23,049 nucleotides of DNA from a virus. The stretch covers positions 1-23,049 of the IMG/VR virus record IMGVR_UViG_3300037485_001799. The stretch is one strand, 5' to 3'. The position numbers and the translations under genes were made by a program. Below are positions 1 to 6,122 of this stretch, piece by piece (position 1 is the first letter of the stretch; every line of letters starts with the position of its first letter). The notes under the pieces were generated by a model. That model was not told where the DNA came from, ran no database searches, and was given only the letters and a program-made list of their open reading frames with translations.

Positions 1-82
1 TTAAATGCTAGAGACGATTACTTCACTGTTCTTCATTCGCCGTCTTTTTAATAAAAACTACAATGAAGTAACCGCTATGGGT

Positions 83-111
83 GTATTAACTAATTGGAGA
101 TGTTTTGTCAA
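83..111 (-). promoter_or_regulatory. Candidate leftward promoter
   Basis: On the minus strand TTGACA (111-106) is followed after 17 bases by TAATAC (88-83). The -35 is perfect and the -10 is weak. A small inverted repeat ACACT-AAAA-AGTGT (112-125) sits just upstream and could be an operator. It would drive genes to the left of the window. No gene is supported in bases 1-115. Confidence 0.35.
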
Positions 112-115
112 TACA

Positions 116-373
116 CTAAAAAGTGTAAATAGTTTTTCGTTTTGGGAAAATTTCAGCGCCTTTTACAATTCTATAGTCGCTTATTACCCTATCGTTTTCT
201 TCCAAATATTCTCTTAGTTCACGTTGATTTTGCGCAACAAACTTAATTTCTGCTAAGTAGAATTTGGACCTCTCTCTTTTAGCACCTGACTCCTCAGCTT
301 CTAATTCCTCTGATCTTTCTTCACATCGATCAATTGCACCTTCAAGTTCTTCAAATGGATTTTTCTCGCTCAT
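116..373 (-). CDS. Small acidic coiled-coil protein, unknown function
   Basis: An 85-aa leftward ORF. Its ATG at 373 is preceded on the minus strand by an AAGGGG ribosome binding site at good spacing. Residues 5-65 are dominated by E, R, K and L with few glycines or prolines, which suggests a long helix or coiled coil. There is no recognisable domain, signal peptide or membrane segment. It is divergent from the gene starting at 449 and its stop abuts a candidate leftward promoter, so it probably belongs to a leftward early operon that continues outside the window. Function is unknown. Confidence 0.6.
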   Translation of the reverse strand: MSEKNPFEELEGAIDRCEERSEELEAEESGAKRERSKFYLAEIKFVAQNQRELREYLEENDRVISDYRIVKGAEIFPKRKTIYTF

Positions 374-448
374 GGTTGTTATTCCCCTTGCTATTGATGT
401 TAAATTTTGACTATCTTACATTTGTCCAGACGAAAGGGGAACAGAAAA

Positions 449-655
449 ATGACTAGAAAATTGAAACAATACAACGATTTGATAAAAATAACGATTTGGA
501 TTGAAAGAGGCGATTGGAATAAACTAGGCGATTTAGTCGGAGAAGGGGAAAGATCCCAAATTTTGAGAGACTATGTTGAGCGATATGTAGGAAAAGAAAA
601 ACCAAAAAAAAGGGTATCAAATGGCAAAAATGTCAGGTCTTCGGTTAACGCTTAG
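449..655 (+). CDS. Small basic protein, possible DNA-binding (ribbon-helix-helix-like)
   Basis: A 68-aa product. I chose ATG 449 rather than in-frame codons upstream because GAAAGGGGAA lies just before it. The sequence is basic, with a short strand-like KITIWI segment (residues 11-16) followed by a predicted helix and GERSQILRDYVERYV (28-42). Strand then two helices would fit a ribbon-helix-helix regulator, but this is only a pattern impression. The 3' end overlaps the next gene by 35 bases, so the two are translationally linked. Function not established. Confidence 0.55.
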   Translation: MTRKLKQYNDLIKITIWIERGDWNKLGDLVGEGERSQILRDYVERYVGKEKPKKRVSNGKNVRSSVNA

Positions 656-977
656 GCTTATAATGGACACACACCGGCTTAACTCCAGCGAAAAACTTCT
701 GATGATGATCATAGCGGTTAATTCCACCGAACAAGGGCTTTGCTTAAAGATGGATAGCGAAATGCTCTCTCAGTGTGCAGGTCTATCTAGAAGCGTGATT
801 AGTCGCATTACGGCTGATTTAGAGAGGCTCGGTTATGTTATAGTTATAGAAACGGAGAAGCGTGGCAGGAAGTATAAACAGTATTCAATTAGTGAAAAAC
901 TAATGGTCGATTATAAAACTTTAAAAGAAATGGGCATACAAACTAAGATAGAGTTTGGAAAAAATTATCATGATTAA
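621..977 (+). CDS. Winged helix-turn-helix protein
   Basis: A 118-aa protein. Residues about 20-95 read as a winged HTH: a helix rich in L/M/I, then DSEMLSQCAGLSRSVISRI as the HTH, then a helix ending in LGYV and a wing with basic residues (EKRGRKYKQY). The same layout occurs in the N-terminal domain of the protein encoded at 1253-2305, so the two look like relatives of the HTH_36 type found in phage replication and regulatory proteins. A GGG-containing site lies upstream of the ATG. A terminator hairpin follows the stop. It could be a replication accessory protein or a regulator; I cannot decide. Confidence 0.7.
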   Translation: MAKMSGLRLTLRLIMDTHRLNSSEKLLMMIIAVNSTEQGLCLKMDSEMLSQCAGLSRSVISRITADLERLGYVIVIETEKRGRKYKQYSISEKLMVDYKTLKEMGIQTKIEFGKNYHD

Positions 978-995
978 AGACTGGTTTTAATAAAA

Positions 996-1032
996 AAAAG
1001 GCCGGAAAAGTTTGTTGACCTAACCGGCTTTT
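996..1032 (+). terminator. Rho-independent terminator after the HTH gene
   Basis: A stem of AAAGGCCGG (997-1005) with CCGGCTTTT (1024-1032), containing one G-U pair, with an 18-base loop. The left arm is preceded by an A-run (992-999) that would become a U-run on the minus strand, so it may work in both directions. It ends the unit 449-977. Confidence 0.6.
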
Positions 1033-1132
1033 AAAGCTATCAACCTTTGAGACAAATCACCCACAAATGACACTCGCTAAAATATACACTTGGGTAAAGA
1101 TTTGCAAAACACACAAAGGATTTTACTAGAGC

Positions 1133-1224
1133 GAAAATTATTTAACTAAACACATGAACAAAATAATTTTCACAAAAACAAATTGTGAATAAAGCAAATT
1201 GTCACAATATGCAATGTGAAAATT
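1133..1224. repeat. Nested inverted repeats upstream of the replication gene (candidate origin or operator)
   Basis: The AT-rich gap 1033-1252 has three overlapping perfect inverted repeats: GAAAATTATTT (1133-1143) with AAATAATTTTC (1161-1171); AATTTTCAC (1165-1173) with GTGAAAATT (1216-1224); and, inside the second, ATTGTGA (1182-1188) with TCACAAT (1202-1208). AAATTGT is also directly repeated at 1180 and 1196. The position just before a replication-initiator-like gene fits an origin or autoregulatory operator. This is inference; no iteron family was recognised. Confidence 0.45.
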
Positions 1225-1252
1225 CTTCTATTTAGAAGGATTTCTATAACAC

Positions 1253-2305
1253 ATGATAAACAAATCACAAAATAATTCTAATTTCATTCAAAGCCAAATT
1301 TTTAATCCTTTCCACGGTGGAATTGCTCTTGGCGCAATATATGCAATGGATGACCTTGACGCTTATGAAACCTCTATCTTGGTTTTTATTGGAAGCAAGT
1401 TAGTTGTCCATGGTGATCATCACGCTTGGCTCAAAATGAGTAAGAGAGAAATAATCTCGGCAACAAAAATCGGTAGGTCTAAAGTCACACAAGTCATACA
1501 GACGCTTCTAGATAAATCCTACATATACGTCGAAAGCAACTTTGACGAATTCAATTCTCAACAAGAGAACACTTATTACCTATCTGACTACCTATTCGCA
1601 AAATACATAGAAATGTATGAGTCAAGACCAAAAAGACGCCAAAGTGTCACCACCCCTGCCGTATTACGGACCCCCCCCGGCCACGAGGCGGCCTGTTATA
1701 ATACTAGCGTAGCGTCTTTGTCTTCCGTTGTGGATTCTCTGGAAGCCGAGCGCAGCGAAGAAAAAGAGAATAAAAATAATAATATAGAATTAAAATACTG
1801 TGGGAGTGGAGTCGAAGACGAACCACTAAGACTATGTCAAAGTTGCCGGAATTTCGAGCAAAAAGAAGATTCCGGCTCTCCTTCGGATCGCTCGGCACAC
1901 AAATTAGAAGAAGTTGATTTGGGTAATTTTGAGGATATCCAAAAGAAGAAAATTAGTGCTAAAGATCAATTTGAAGCGAAGATAAGCCAAGTTGCTATAG
2001 ACCATCCTGAATATATCCCTCTGAAAGTTACATCTTCTCACAGAAAGATGATCGCTATCTTCAGAATAACCGATCCAAAAGTTAAGAAGAAAAGTTGGGT
2101 TAAGGACAACGATATCCATTTTTTCACCGATCAGGTTTTTGATAAGTACGGCGATATAGCGCACAACATCATAGATGTTTTGTATAAGGATATGAAAGAT
2201 ACGGGCAAATGTGGACAAATAGCATGGGACATCAACACAGCGTTTAAGAGAGTGGAAATTGCTTATTCGCGATACCTCAAAATGAAGGATAGAAAGAATG
2301 ACTAG
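1253..2305 (+). CDS. Replication-initiator-like protein with N-terminal winged HTH
   Basis: A 350-aa protein. Residues about 35-125 form a winged HTH: SKREIISATKIGRSKVTQV is the HTH, followed by a wing and a terminal YYLSDYLFAKY, as in phage replication O-like/HTH_36 proteins. Residues about 128-225 are a low-complexity linker encoded by unusually GC-rich DNA full of inverted repeats, with a C8 run at 1671-1678. The C-terminal domain (about 240-345) contains a KYG motif at 298-300 that faintly resembles the repeated unit of the next gene product. The ATG at 1253 follows AGAAGGA at a rather long 12-base spacing. The stop overlaps the next start by 8 bases. The expected role is origin binding and recruitment of the host helicase. 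Confidence 0.7.
   Translation: MINKSQNNSNFIQSQIFNPFHGGIALGAIYAMDDLDAYETSILVFIGSKLVVHGDHHAWLKMSKREIISATKIGRSKVTQVIQTLLDKSYIYVESNFDEFNSQQENTYYLSDYLFAKYIEMYESRPKRRQSVTTPAVLRTPPGHEAACYNTSVASLSSVVDSLEAERSEEKENKNNNIELKYCGSGVEDEPLRLCQSCRNFEQKEDSGSPSDRSAHKLEEVDLGNFEDIQKKKISAKDQFEAKISQVAIDHPEYIPLKVTSSHRKMIAIFRITDPKVKKKSWVKDNDIHFFTDQVFDKYGDIAHNIIDVLYKDMKDTGKCGQIAWDINTAFKRVEIAYSRYLKMKDRKND
1659..1896 (+). repeat. GC-rich palindrome cluster inside the replication gene
   Basis: This in-frame segment holds many perfect inverted repeats: CCGTA-T-TACGG (1659-1669); GGCC/GGCC (1679-1693); CTTCC/GGAAG (1722-1745); ATTCTCT/AGAGAAT (1734-1771); AGTGG/CCACT with inner GTC/GAC (1805-1827); GCCGGAAT/ATTCCGGC (1845-1876); and an outer GCCGAGCG/CGCTCGGC (1745-1752, 1889-1896). 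It encodes a hydrophilic linker. Base composition differs sharply from both flanks. It may be an inserted palindromic element. Confidence 0.5.
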
Positions 2306-2903
2306 AGAGTATGAACAACTAGATTCAGGAAGAAATGGAACAACTCCCGATTTCTTAGAAGCATTAGCGTTTATTCGGGCAATCTATTGGCCAAAACCCA
2401 AGGCCAAAGGGCAACTAGCCTATTTTGTAACTCCCGATGAAATCGACCATGTAACCATTAATGCACTAGCTCGTTATGGAATTGATACTATTAGGAAGTT
2501 TTATGAATATGCAGAAGCTAACGGAATGCTTGGAATGAGGGACAGTTGGGTTATATCGGCTGTAGAGGATGATATTGAAACATTCTTAGGCAGAAAAACA
2601 GAGAGTAAGCCTAATCCATCTCCAATCAAGAAACCTTTCACAGATGAAGAACAAGCTAGTCGTTATTTTCATTTGATCTACGCGCCTAATGTAATCAATG
2701 TTGATATCCTCAAAGAAAAGCCTATTGAACAAATAACGCTTCTTTCGCAAATGATGCTTAAAAAATATGGTTTTAAGGCAGTTGAAACCTTGATTGATTA
2801 CTGCATATTCCATCGTTTAACACCAAGGAAAATGGAAGTAACACAATCTCTGGTCGAAGATGATATGCGAGCAGCAATTAAATGGGCATGTAAAAGCCTA
2901 TGA
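2298..2903 (+). CDS. Internally duplicated protein, possible replication accessory factor
   Basis: A 201-aa protein built from two copies of one unit. Landmarks recur at a constant offset of 97-98 residues: IYWP at 29 and IYAP at 127; YG at 60 and 157; VEDD at 89 and 186. The copies (about 22-97 and 120-196) are joined by a polar, proline-rich linker. No catalytic motif is visible. The start overlaps the upstream replication gene by 8 bases and has a GGATAGAAAG site, so it is translationally coupled to it. By position it could be a helicase loader or replisome organiser, but I do not recognise the family. Confidence 0.65.
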   Translation: MTREYEQLDSGRNGTTPDFLEALAFIRAIYWPKPKAKGQLAYFVTPDEIDHVTINALARYGIDTIRKFYEYAEANGMLGMRDSWVISAVEDDIETFLGRKTESKPNPSPIKKPFTDEEQASRYFHLIYAPNVINVDILKEKPIEQITLLSQMMLKKYGFKAVETLIDYCIFHRLTPRKMEVTQSLVEDDMRAAIKWACKSL

Positions 2904-2949
2904 GTAAAAGTGTGTAGCCTACCTGACATATCTCTATGAAAAATTCCAT

Positions 2950-3049
2950 AGCGCACATTAAAAGCGCAATAGCGCAATATACCAAAAATACATAGTAACA
3001 ACAAATAAGTGTTGCTTGCATAGCAAACTCATGTTAATAAAACGCAACA
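2950..3049 (+). promoter_or_regulatory. Repeat-rich leader and candidate promoter of the Gp157-recT unit
   Basis: The 173-base gap has AGCGCA three times (2950, 2963, 2971) and two competing stems: TTGCT/AGCAA (3012-3026) or TGTTGC/GCAACA (3010-3049). A possible promoter is TTGCTT (3012-3017), a 17-base spacer and TAATAA (3035-3040). The promoter match is moderate. Confidence 0.35.
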
Positions 3050-3076
3050 TTGTTTTTCGTTGGAAAAGGAACATAT

Positions 3077-3631
3077 ATGCAGATAAAAGAATCATTATGG
3101 TCATTACAAGATCGGCTTTTAGAGTTAGAAGAAGAGATAAATTCGGATGATACCGAGCTAGAATTATTGCTAGGAGATATCAGTAAAAAAGTAGATGATA
3201 TCAAGTATGTAATTGACATCTTTGAATCAGAATCAGAGAGGTTTAAAAAATACAAAGATGATATGGACAATAGACAAAAATCTTTGCAAAAAGCTGCTGA
3301 CAGGCTTAAGGGTTATACTATAAAATGCCTAGAAGCGCATGGATCTACTTTTGAAAAAGGCACAGTTTGGGTAGCAAAAATTAGAGAGTATAAGAAGGTT
3401 GATACCTATCTTGCTAAACCCACAACAAATGATTTGCTAGCAATAGGTATGAAGCACAACATATTCAGAACAGTATATGACTGGGATAAGACCGAGCTAA
3501 AGAAGCTTCTTTCTGACGAGAACCATGATCCAGACTTAGACAGCTACGCCAAGATTGTAACAACCAAATCACTTAATTTTAGCGCAGTCAATGCAGCTTC
3601 AAAGCAAAAAGAAAAGGAAGTTAACGCATGA
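3077..3631 (+). CDS. Siphovirus Gp157-like protein
   Basis: A 184-aa protein. ATG 3077 is chosen because AAAAGGA ends 6 bases upstream; an in-frame TTG at 3050 lacks such a site. Residues 1-80 are a long charged coiled coil ending in KSLQKAADRLKGYTIKCLE. After it comes a smaller beta-containing domain. This matches the plan of phage Gp157 (Sipho_Gp157) proteins: an acidic helical N-terminus, a basic helix, then a short compact tail. These genes commonly sit beside recT or other ssDNA-annealing genes, as here. The stop overlaps recT (ATGA). The precise biochemical role of the family is poorly defined. Confidence 0.7.
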   Translation: MQIKESLWSLQDRLLELEEEINSDDTELELLLGDISKKVDDIKYVIDIFESESERFKKYKDDMDNRQKSLQKAADRLKGYTIKCLEAHGSTFEKGTVWVAKIREYKKVDTYLAKPTTNDLLAIGMKHNIFRTVYDWDKTELKKLLSDENHDPDLDSYAKIVTTKSLNFSAVNAASKQKEKEVNA

Positions 3632-4581
3632 ACGAACAAGCACAAACAGGAAAAGCATTACAGGTTAACAAGCTAGATACTCTCAAAGGTCTTTTAGAGA
3701 AGGGCAAAGGTTCCCTGGCTTCTGTTCTACCTAAGCACATGACCGCTGACCGCATGGTAAAACTCGCAACGGTAGCAGCTAGCAAAGATGCAAAGCTTCT
3801 CGATTGTGATCCCATGAGTATGCTTAGGGCTTTGATGGATTCAAGTCAGGTAGGGCTAGAACCTTTCACACCACTTCAACAAGCTTATATTATCCCTTAT
3901 TTCAACGGCAAAAAACGCCAAATGGAAGCACAATTCCAAATTGGATATAGAGGGCTAATCGAACTCGCAAGAAGAAGCGAGAAGCTAATTTCTCTGGAAG
4001 CGCATGTTGTTTATGAGAATGATGAGTTTCAATGCGAGTTAGGTCTAAATTCTGTTCTTATACATAGGCCATGTTGGGACGGTGACCGTGGAAAAATGAA
4101 ACTCGTTTATGCAGTTGCGAAACTTAAAGATGGTGGTTGTCAGTTTGACGTCATGGGCAGAAACTCAGTGGAAGAAATCAGGAAGAAATCAAAAAGTGGC
4201 GAAAGCGGACCTTGGAAAGATTATTTTGATGAGATGGCAAAGAAAACTGTCATTAAAAGACTAATCAAGTTTCTCCCATTATCTATTGAAGTGATGAAAG
4301 CCGTGGCTCTTGATAATAAGCATGAAGATGTAAGCGATGGTTTTGTAATTGATATCGATACTCCAGAAATTGAAGATATTGCGCTAGAACCTGTTAAAAC
4401 CGTACAGCAACTAGACAGTGAACAAAACTTTAGACAGCAAAAAGAGCAGCTACATAAAAGAATCAAGGAAGCTGATATTGAGCAGAATACTAAAAGCGAT
4501 TTGCTGAATAAACTCGTTGTCGTTACAGACAAAAAAGGAATAGATGATTTAGTCTCGATTATCATGCTGCATATCAAGTAA
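3628..4581 (+). CDS. recT: RecT single-strand annealing recombinase
   Basis: A 317-aa protein of usual RecT length. The conserved core is clear: a DCDPMSMLRALMDSSQVGLEPFTP-like stretch (about 55-79), then YIIPYFN and FQIGYRGLIELARRSE (about 102-118), and KKTVIKRLIKFLP near residue 210. RecT binds ssDNA, anneals complementary strands and promotes strand invasion in phage recombination. The C-terminal third is charged and less conserved, as is usual. It overlaps the Gp157-like gene by 4 bases and has AAGGAAG upstream. The usual 5'-3' exonuclease partner (RecE, YqaJ or lambda-exo type) is absent from this window. Confidence 0.93.
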   Translation: MNEQAQTGKALQVNKLDTLKGLLEKGKGSLASVLPKHMTADRMVKLATVAASKDAKLLDCDPMSMLRALMDSSQVGLEPFTPLQQAYIIPYFNGKKRQMEAQFQIGYRGLIELARRSEKLISLEAHVVYENDEFQCELGLNSVLIHRPCWDGDRGKMKLVYAVAKLKDGGCQFDVMGRNSVEEIRKKSKSGESGPWKDYFDEMAKKTVIKRLIKFLPLSIEVMKAVALDNKHEDVSDGFVIDIDTPEIEDIALEPVKTVQQLDSEQNFRQQKEQLHKRIKEADIEQNTKSDLLNKLVVVTDKKGIDDLVSIIMLHIK

Positions 4582-4599
4582 ATAGTACTTGATATTTTT
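4571..4599 (+). terminator. AT-rich hairpin overlapping the recT stop
   Basis: ATATCAAGT (4571-4579) pairs perfectly with ACTTGATAT (4587-4595) around a 7-base loop, and a T5 run follows. It overlaps the recT stop codon. It is likely a first, weaker terminator before the one at 4667. Confidence 0.5.
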
Positions 4600-4666
4600 C
4601 GCTACATAACACAATTTATGGTTAGTTCTAGTTCGATAATCGTTGTACAAAAATAGTCCGTTAGCT

Positions 4667-4697
4667 AAAGACTCCTTTCAATGTGGAGTCTTTTTTT
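4667..4697 (+). terminator. Rho-independent terminator of the recT unit
   Basis: A perfect 9-bp stem AAAGACTCC (4667-4675) / GGAGTCTTT (4685-4693) with a 9-base loop, continuing into T7. It lies between the convergent recT unit and the leftward gene whose stop is at 4696-4698, and may insulate both. Confidence 0.85.
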
Positions 4698-5241
4698 ATT
4701 TTGGAGGTAGGATATTTATCCCGTTCAAATTCGCAAACTCGATTAACTCTGGTACTGTTTTAATAGATTTCCCATTATCCAACGGTATCTCGGTTCCATT
4801 CTCAATCATCTTTATTAGCTCGTCAATGTGAGGGATTCTTCCACCCATGCGCAAAAACTCGCTCTTTGCAAGACAGGTTGGGCATAGCTCAAACTTGTCG
4901 GTATACATTTCCATGAAATCACTTTCCGGTATTACTCCAATCGGCTCAAACGATTTCTCATTGTAGAGCACAAAATCTCTTGGGTTAACTTGTACTGTTT
5001 GCCCATTTCCTAGGGTGCATCGTCCGTGGGTGCATACCCGAATCATTTTACTACCTTGTGAAAAGTAGTTTTCTACTTCACTTCCCCTTAAAATATCCTT
5101 GGGATCAAAGCTTTGCTGTGGTGGCGGTTGTGGTATGTCGATTAAGACATCGACCACGTTTGGCAAATTACTAAATGGTGTCCATTGTTTGGAATATACT
5201 CTTTTTGGAATTCTTGTAAATATCGTACCGTATTCAGCCAT
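4696..5241 (-). CDS. Accessory protein with Cys pairs, unknown function
   Basis: A 181-aa product from ATG 5241, which has AAAGGAAAG upstream on the minus strand; in-frame codons further upstream lack such a site. Visible features are a proline-rich PQPPPQQ (37-43), a pair C70/C75 in CTHGRC, and CPTC (120-123). The two Cys pairs could bind zinc or form a disulfide. It has no signal peptide and no membrane segment. The last 40 residues look helical and amphipathic. It is transcribed away from the two paralogous genes at 5352 and 5717 and shares a promoter gap with them, suggesting a common module. I do not recognise the family. Confidence 0.6.
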   Translation of the reverse strand: MAEYGTIFTRIPKRVYSKQWTPFSNLPNVVDVLIDIPQPPPQQSFDPKDILRGSEVENYFSQGSKMIRVCTHGRCTLGNGQTVQVNPRDFVLYNEKSFEPIGVIPESDFMEMYTDKFELCPTCLAKSEFLRMGGRIPHIDELIKMIENGTEIPLDNGKSIKTVPELIEFANLNGINILPPK

Positions 5242-5269
5242 TTTTAATGCTTTCCTTTCTAAACCTGTA

Positions 5270-5298
5270 TTGACGTTTAATATTTTTAGTAATATCAT
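5270..5298 (+). promoter_or_regulatory. Promoter of the duplicated gene pair
   Basis: TTGACG (5270-5275), a 17-base spacer and TATCAT (5293-5298): a good sigma-70-type match. An 11-bp perfect inverted repeat, TTTTTAGTAAT (5283-5293) and ATTACTAAAAA (5322-5332), has one arm in the spacer/-10 and the other just before the ribosome binding site. Its position suits a DNA operator, since the left arm lies upstream of the expected start of transcription. Confidence 0.6.
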
Positions 5299-5351
5299 AA
5301 AATTACATAAACAATCTATTTATTACTAAAAAATCAGTGAAAGGAAACTCT

Positions 5352-5654
5352 GTGGACCAAAACATTTATGACATCATTTTAGGTCAAATTGCTAACGATG
5401 TTGCTCTACAAGCAAGGGCGGCTAACTCGGCTTTTATCACTAACATGTCGGGCGTAAACGCTGTTCATGCTCGTTGCGCGCAAGTAATTGATAAAAGGAT
5501 TGCAGAGTATGACATTGAGGAAGTGAGGGCAACAACATCATTCGACCCAGCAAGTCAAAGTTTCTGGTTATCAAAAACTAATCAAGACAACGGTGCAGGT
5601 CAAAACGCAACTGGTCAACTATTAGAAATTTTAAGACAGATGCAAAAAAAATAA
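5352..5654 (+). CDS. Alanine-rich ~100-aa protein, paralog A
   Basis: A 100-aa product. GTG 5352 is preferred over GTG 5337: the site AAAGGA lies 6 bases before it, and the resulting N-terminus aligns with that of the downstream paralog. The sequence is helical and alanine/glutamine-rich (ANDVALQARAANSAF), then HARCAQVIDKRIAEYDIEE, then a more polar tail with DPASQSFWLSK and a helical end. It has no signal peptide, membrane segment or known catalytic motif. It matches the 5717 product at 53 of 67 core positions by my count. Function is unknown; the small size and duplication suggest a self-assembling or paired structural or effector protein. Confidence 0.7.
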   Translation: MDQNIYDIILGQIANDVALQARAANSAFITNMSGVNAVHARCAQVIDKRIAEYDIEEVRATTSFDPASQSFWLSKTNQDNGAGQNATGQLLEILRQMQKK

Positions 5655-5716
5655 ACCCTTAGCTAGTGCCGAACAGCTATCGGATATTTTAATTTTAACA
5701 AAGGAAGGGATAAATT

Positions 5717-6025
5717 ATGGCACAAGGAAGTGATGTTTTAGAATTAATTAATGGCCAGTTTGCTAATGATGTTGCATTGCAAGCGCGCGCGGCTAACTCA
5801 GCGTTTGTTACTAACATGGCAAGCGTACAATCAAATCATGCTCGTTGCGCGCAGGTTTTAGATAAGCGTATCTCTGAATACGATATCGAAGAAAACCGAG
5901 CGGCAACAAGTTGGGACCCAGCAAGTCAAAGCATGTGGCTATCTAAAGCGAATGCTGATAGCGGCAATGTAAACATTGGCACTGGCCTACTTCTCGAAAT
6001 TCTTCGCACAGCACAAGCAAAGTAA
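5717..6025 (+). CDS. Alanine-rich ~100-aa protein, paralog B
   Basis: A 102-aa product and tandem duplicate of the gene at 5352, with AGGAAGGGA before its ATG. The core from GQ.ANDVALQARAANSAF through DPASQS.WLSK is nearly the same. Differences cluster at residues 1-12, around SVQSNH and in the Gly/Asn-rich stretch before the C-terminal helix LLLEILR. Conservation of one Cys (HARCAQ), DKRI and EYDIEE in both copies points to selection rather than a decaying copy. The 62-base gap holds no convincing terminator, so both copies probably come from the promoter at 5270. A strong terminator follows. Function is unknown. Confidence 0.72.
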   Translation: MAQGSDVLELINGQFANDVALQARAANSAFVTNMASVQSNHARCAQVLDKRISEYDIEENRAATSWDPASQSMWLSKANADSGNVNIGTGLLLEILRTAQAK

Positions 6026-6075
6026 GTTGACTGTTTTCCGGTGATAGTCTATTTATAGCTGGTCAACGGGAAAAC
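6026..6075 (+). ncRNA. Possible pseudoknot in the 3' leader-out region
   Basis: Two perfect complementary pairs cross each other: GTTGAC (6026-6031) with GTCAAC (6062-6067), and GTTTTCC (6033-6039) with GGAAAAC (6069-6075). The order A-B-A'-B' gives an H-type pseudoknot in the RNA just before the terminator. No known RNA family is recognised. Confidence 0.35.
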
Positions 6076-6082
6076 AATTCGG

Positions 6083-6122
6083 ATAGTCGGAAGGAAGCAA
6101 TTCCAACCGACTATTTGTTTTT
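6083..6122 (+). terminator. Strong terminator after the paralog pair
   Basis: ATAGTCGG (6083-6090) pairs with CCGACTAT (6107-6114). Inside, GGAA/TTCC pairs around a GCAA loop, with an AA/AA internal mismatch, and a T-rich tail follows. It overlaps the stop codon of the convergent gene at 6111. The segment GATAGTC is also present at 6043-6049, offering an alternative partner for the right arm. Confidence 0.8.

Noticed and set aside
1704-2218. Leftward frames within the replication gene
   Set aside because: Antisense shadows; the + strand gene has better context and overlaps its neighbour correctly.
4221-4577. Leftward 118-aa frame within recT
   Set aside because: Ser/Ile-rich antisense shadow of the RecT C-terminus without a ribosome binding site.
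5352-6025. R-body (RebB, killing-trait) proteins
   Set aside because: Size, duplication and an N-x-Q...V start in paralog B recall RebB, but the remembered RebB core does not align past about ten residues. I do not claim it; a PF11747 HMM search would settle it.
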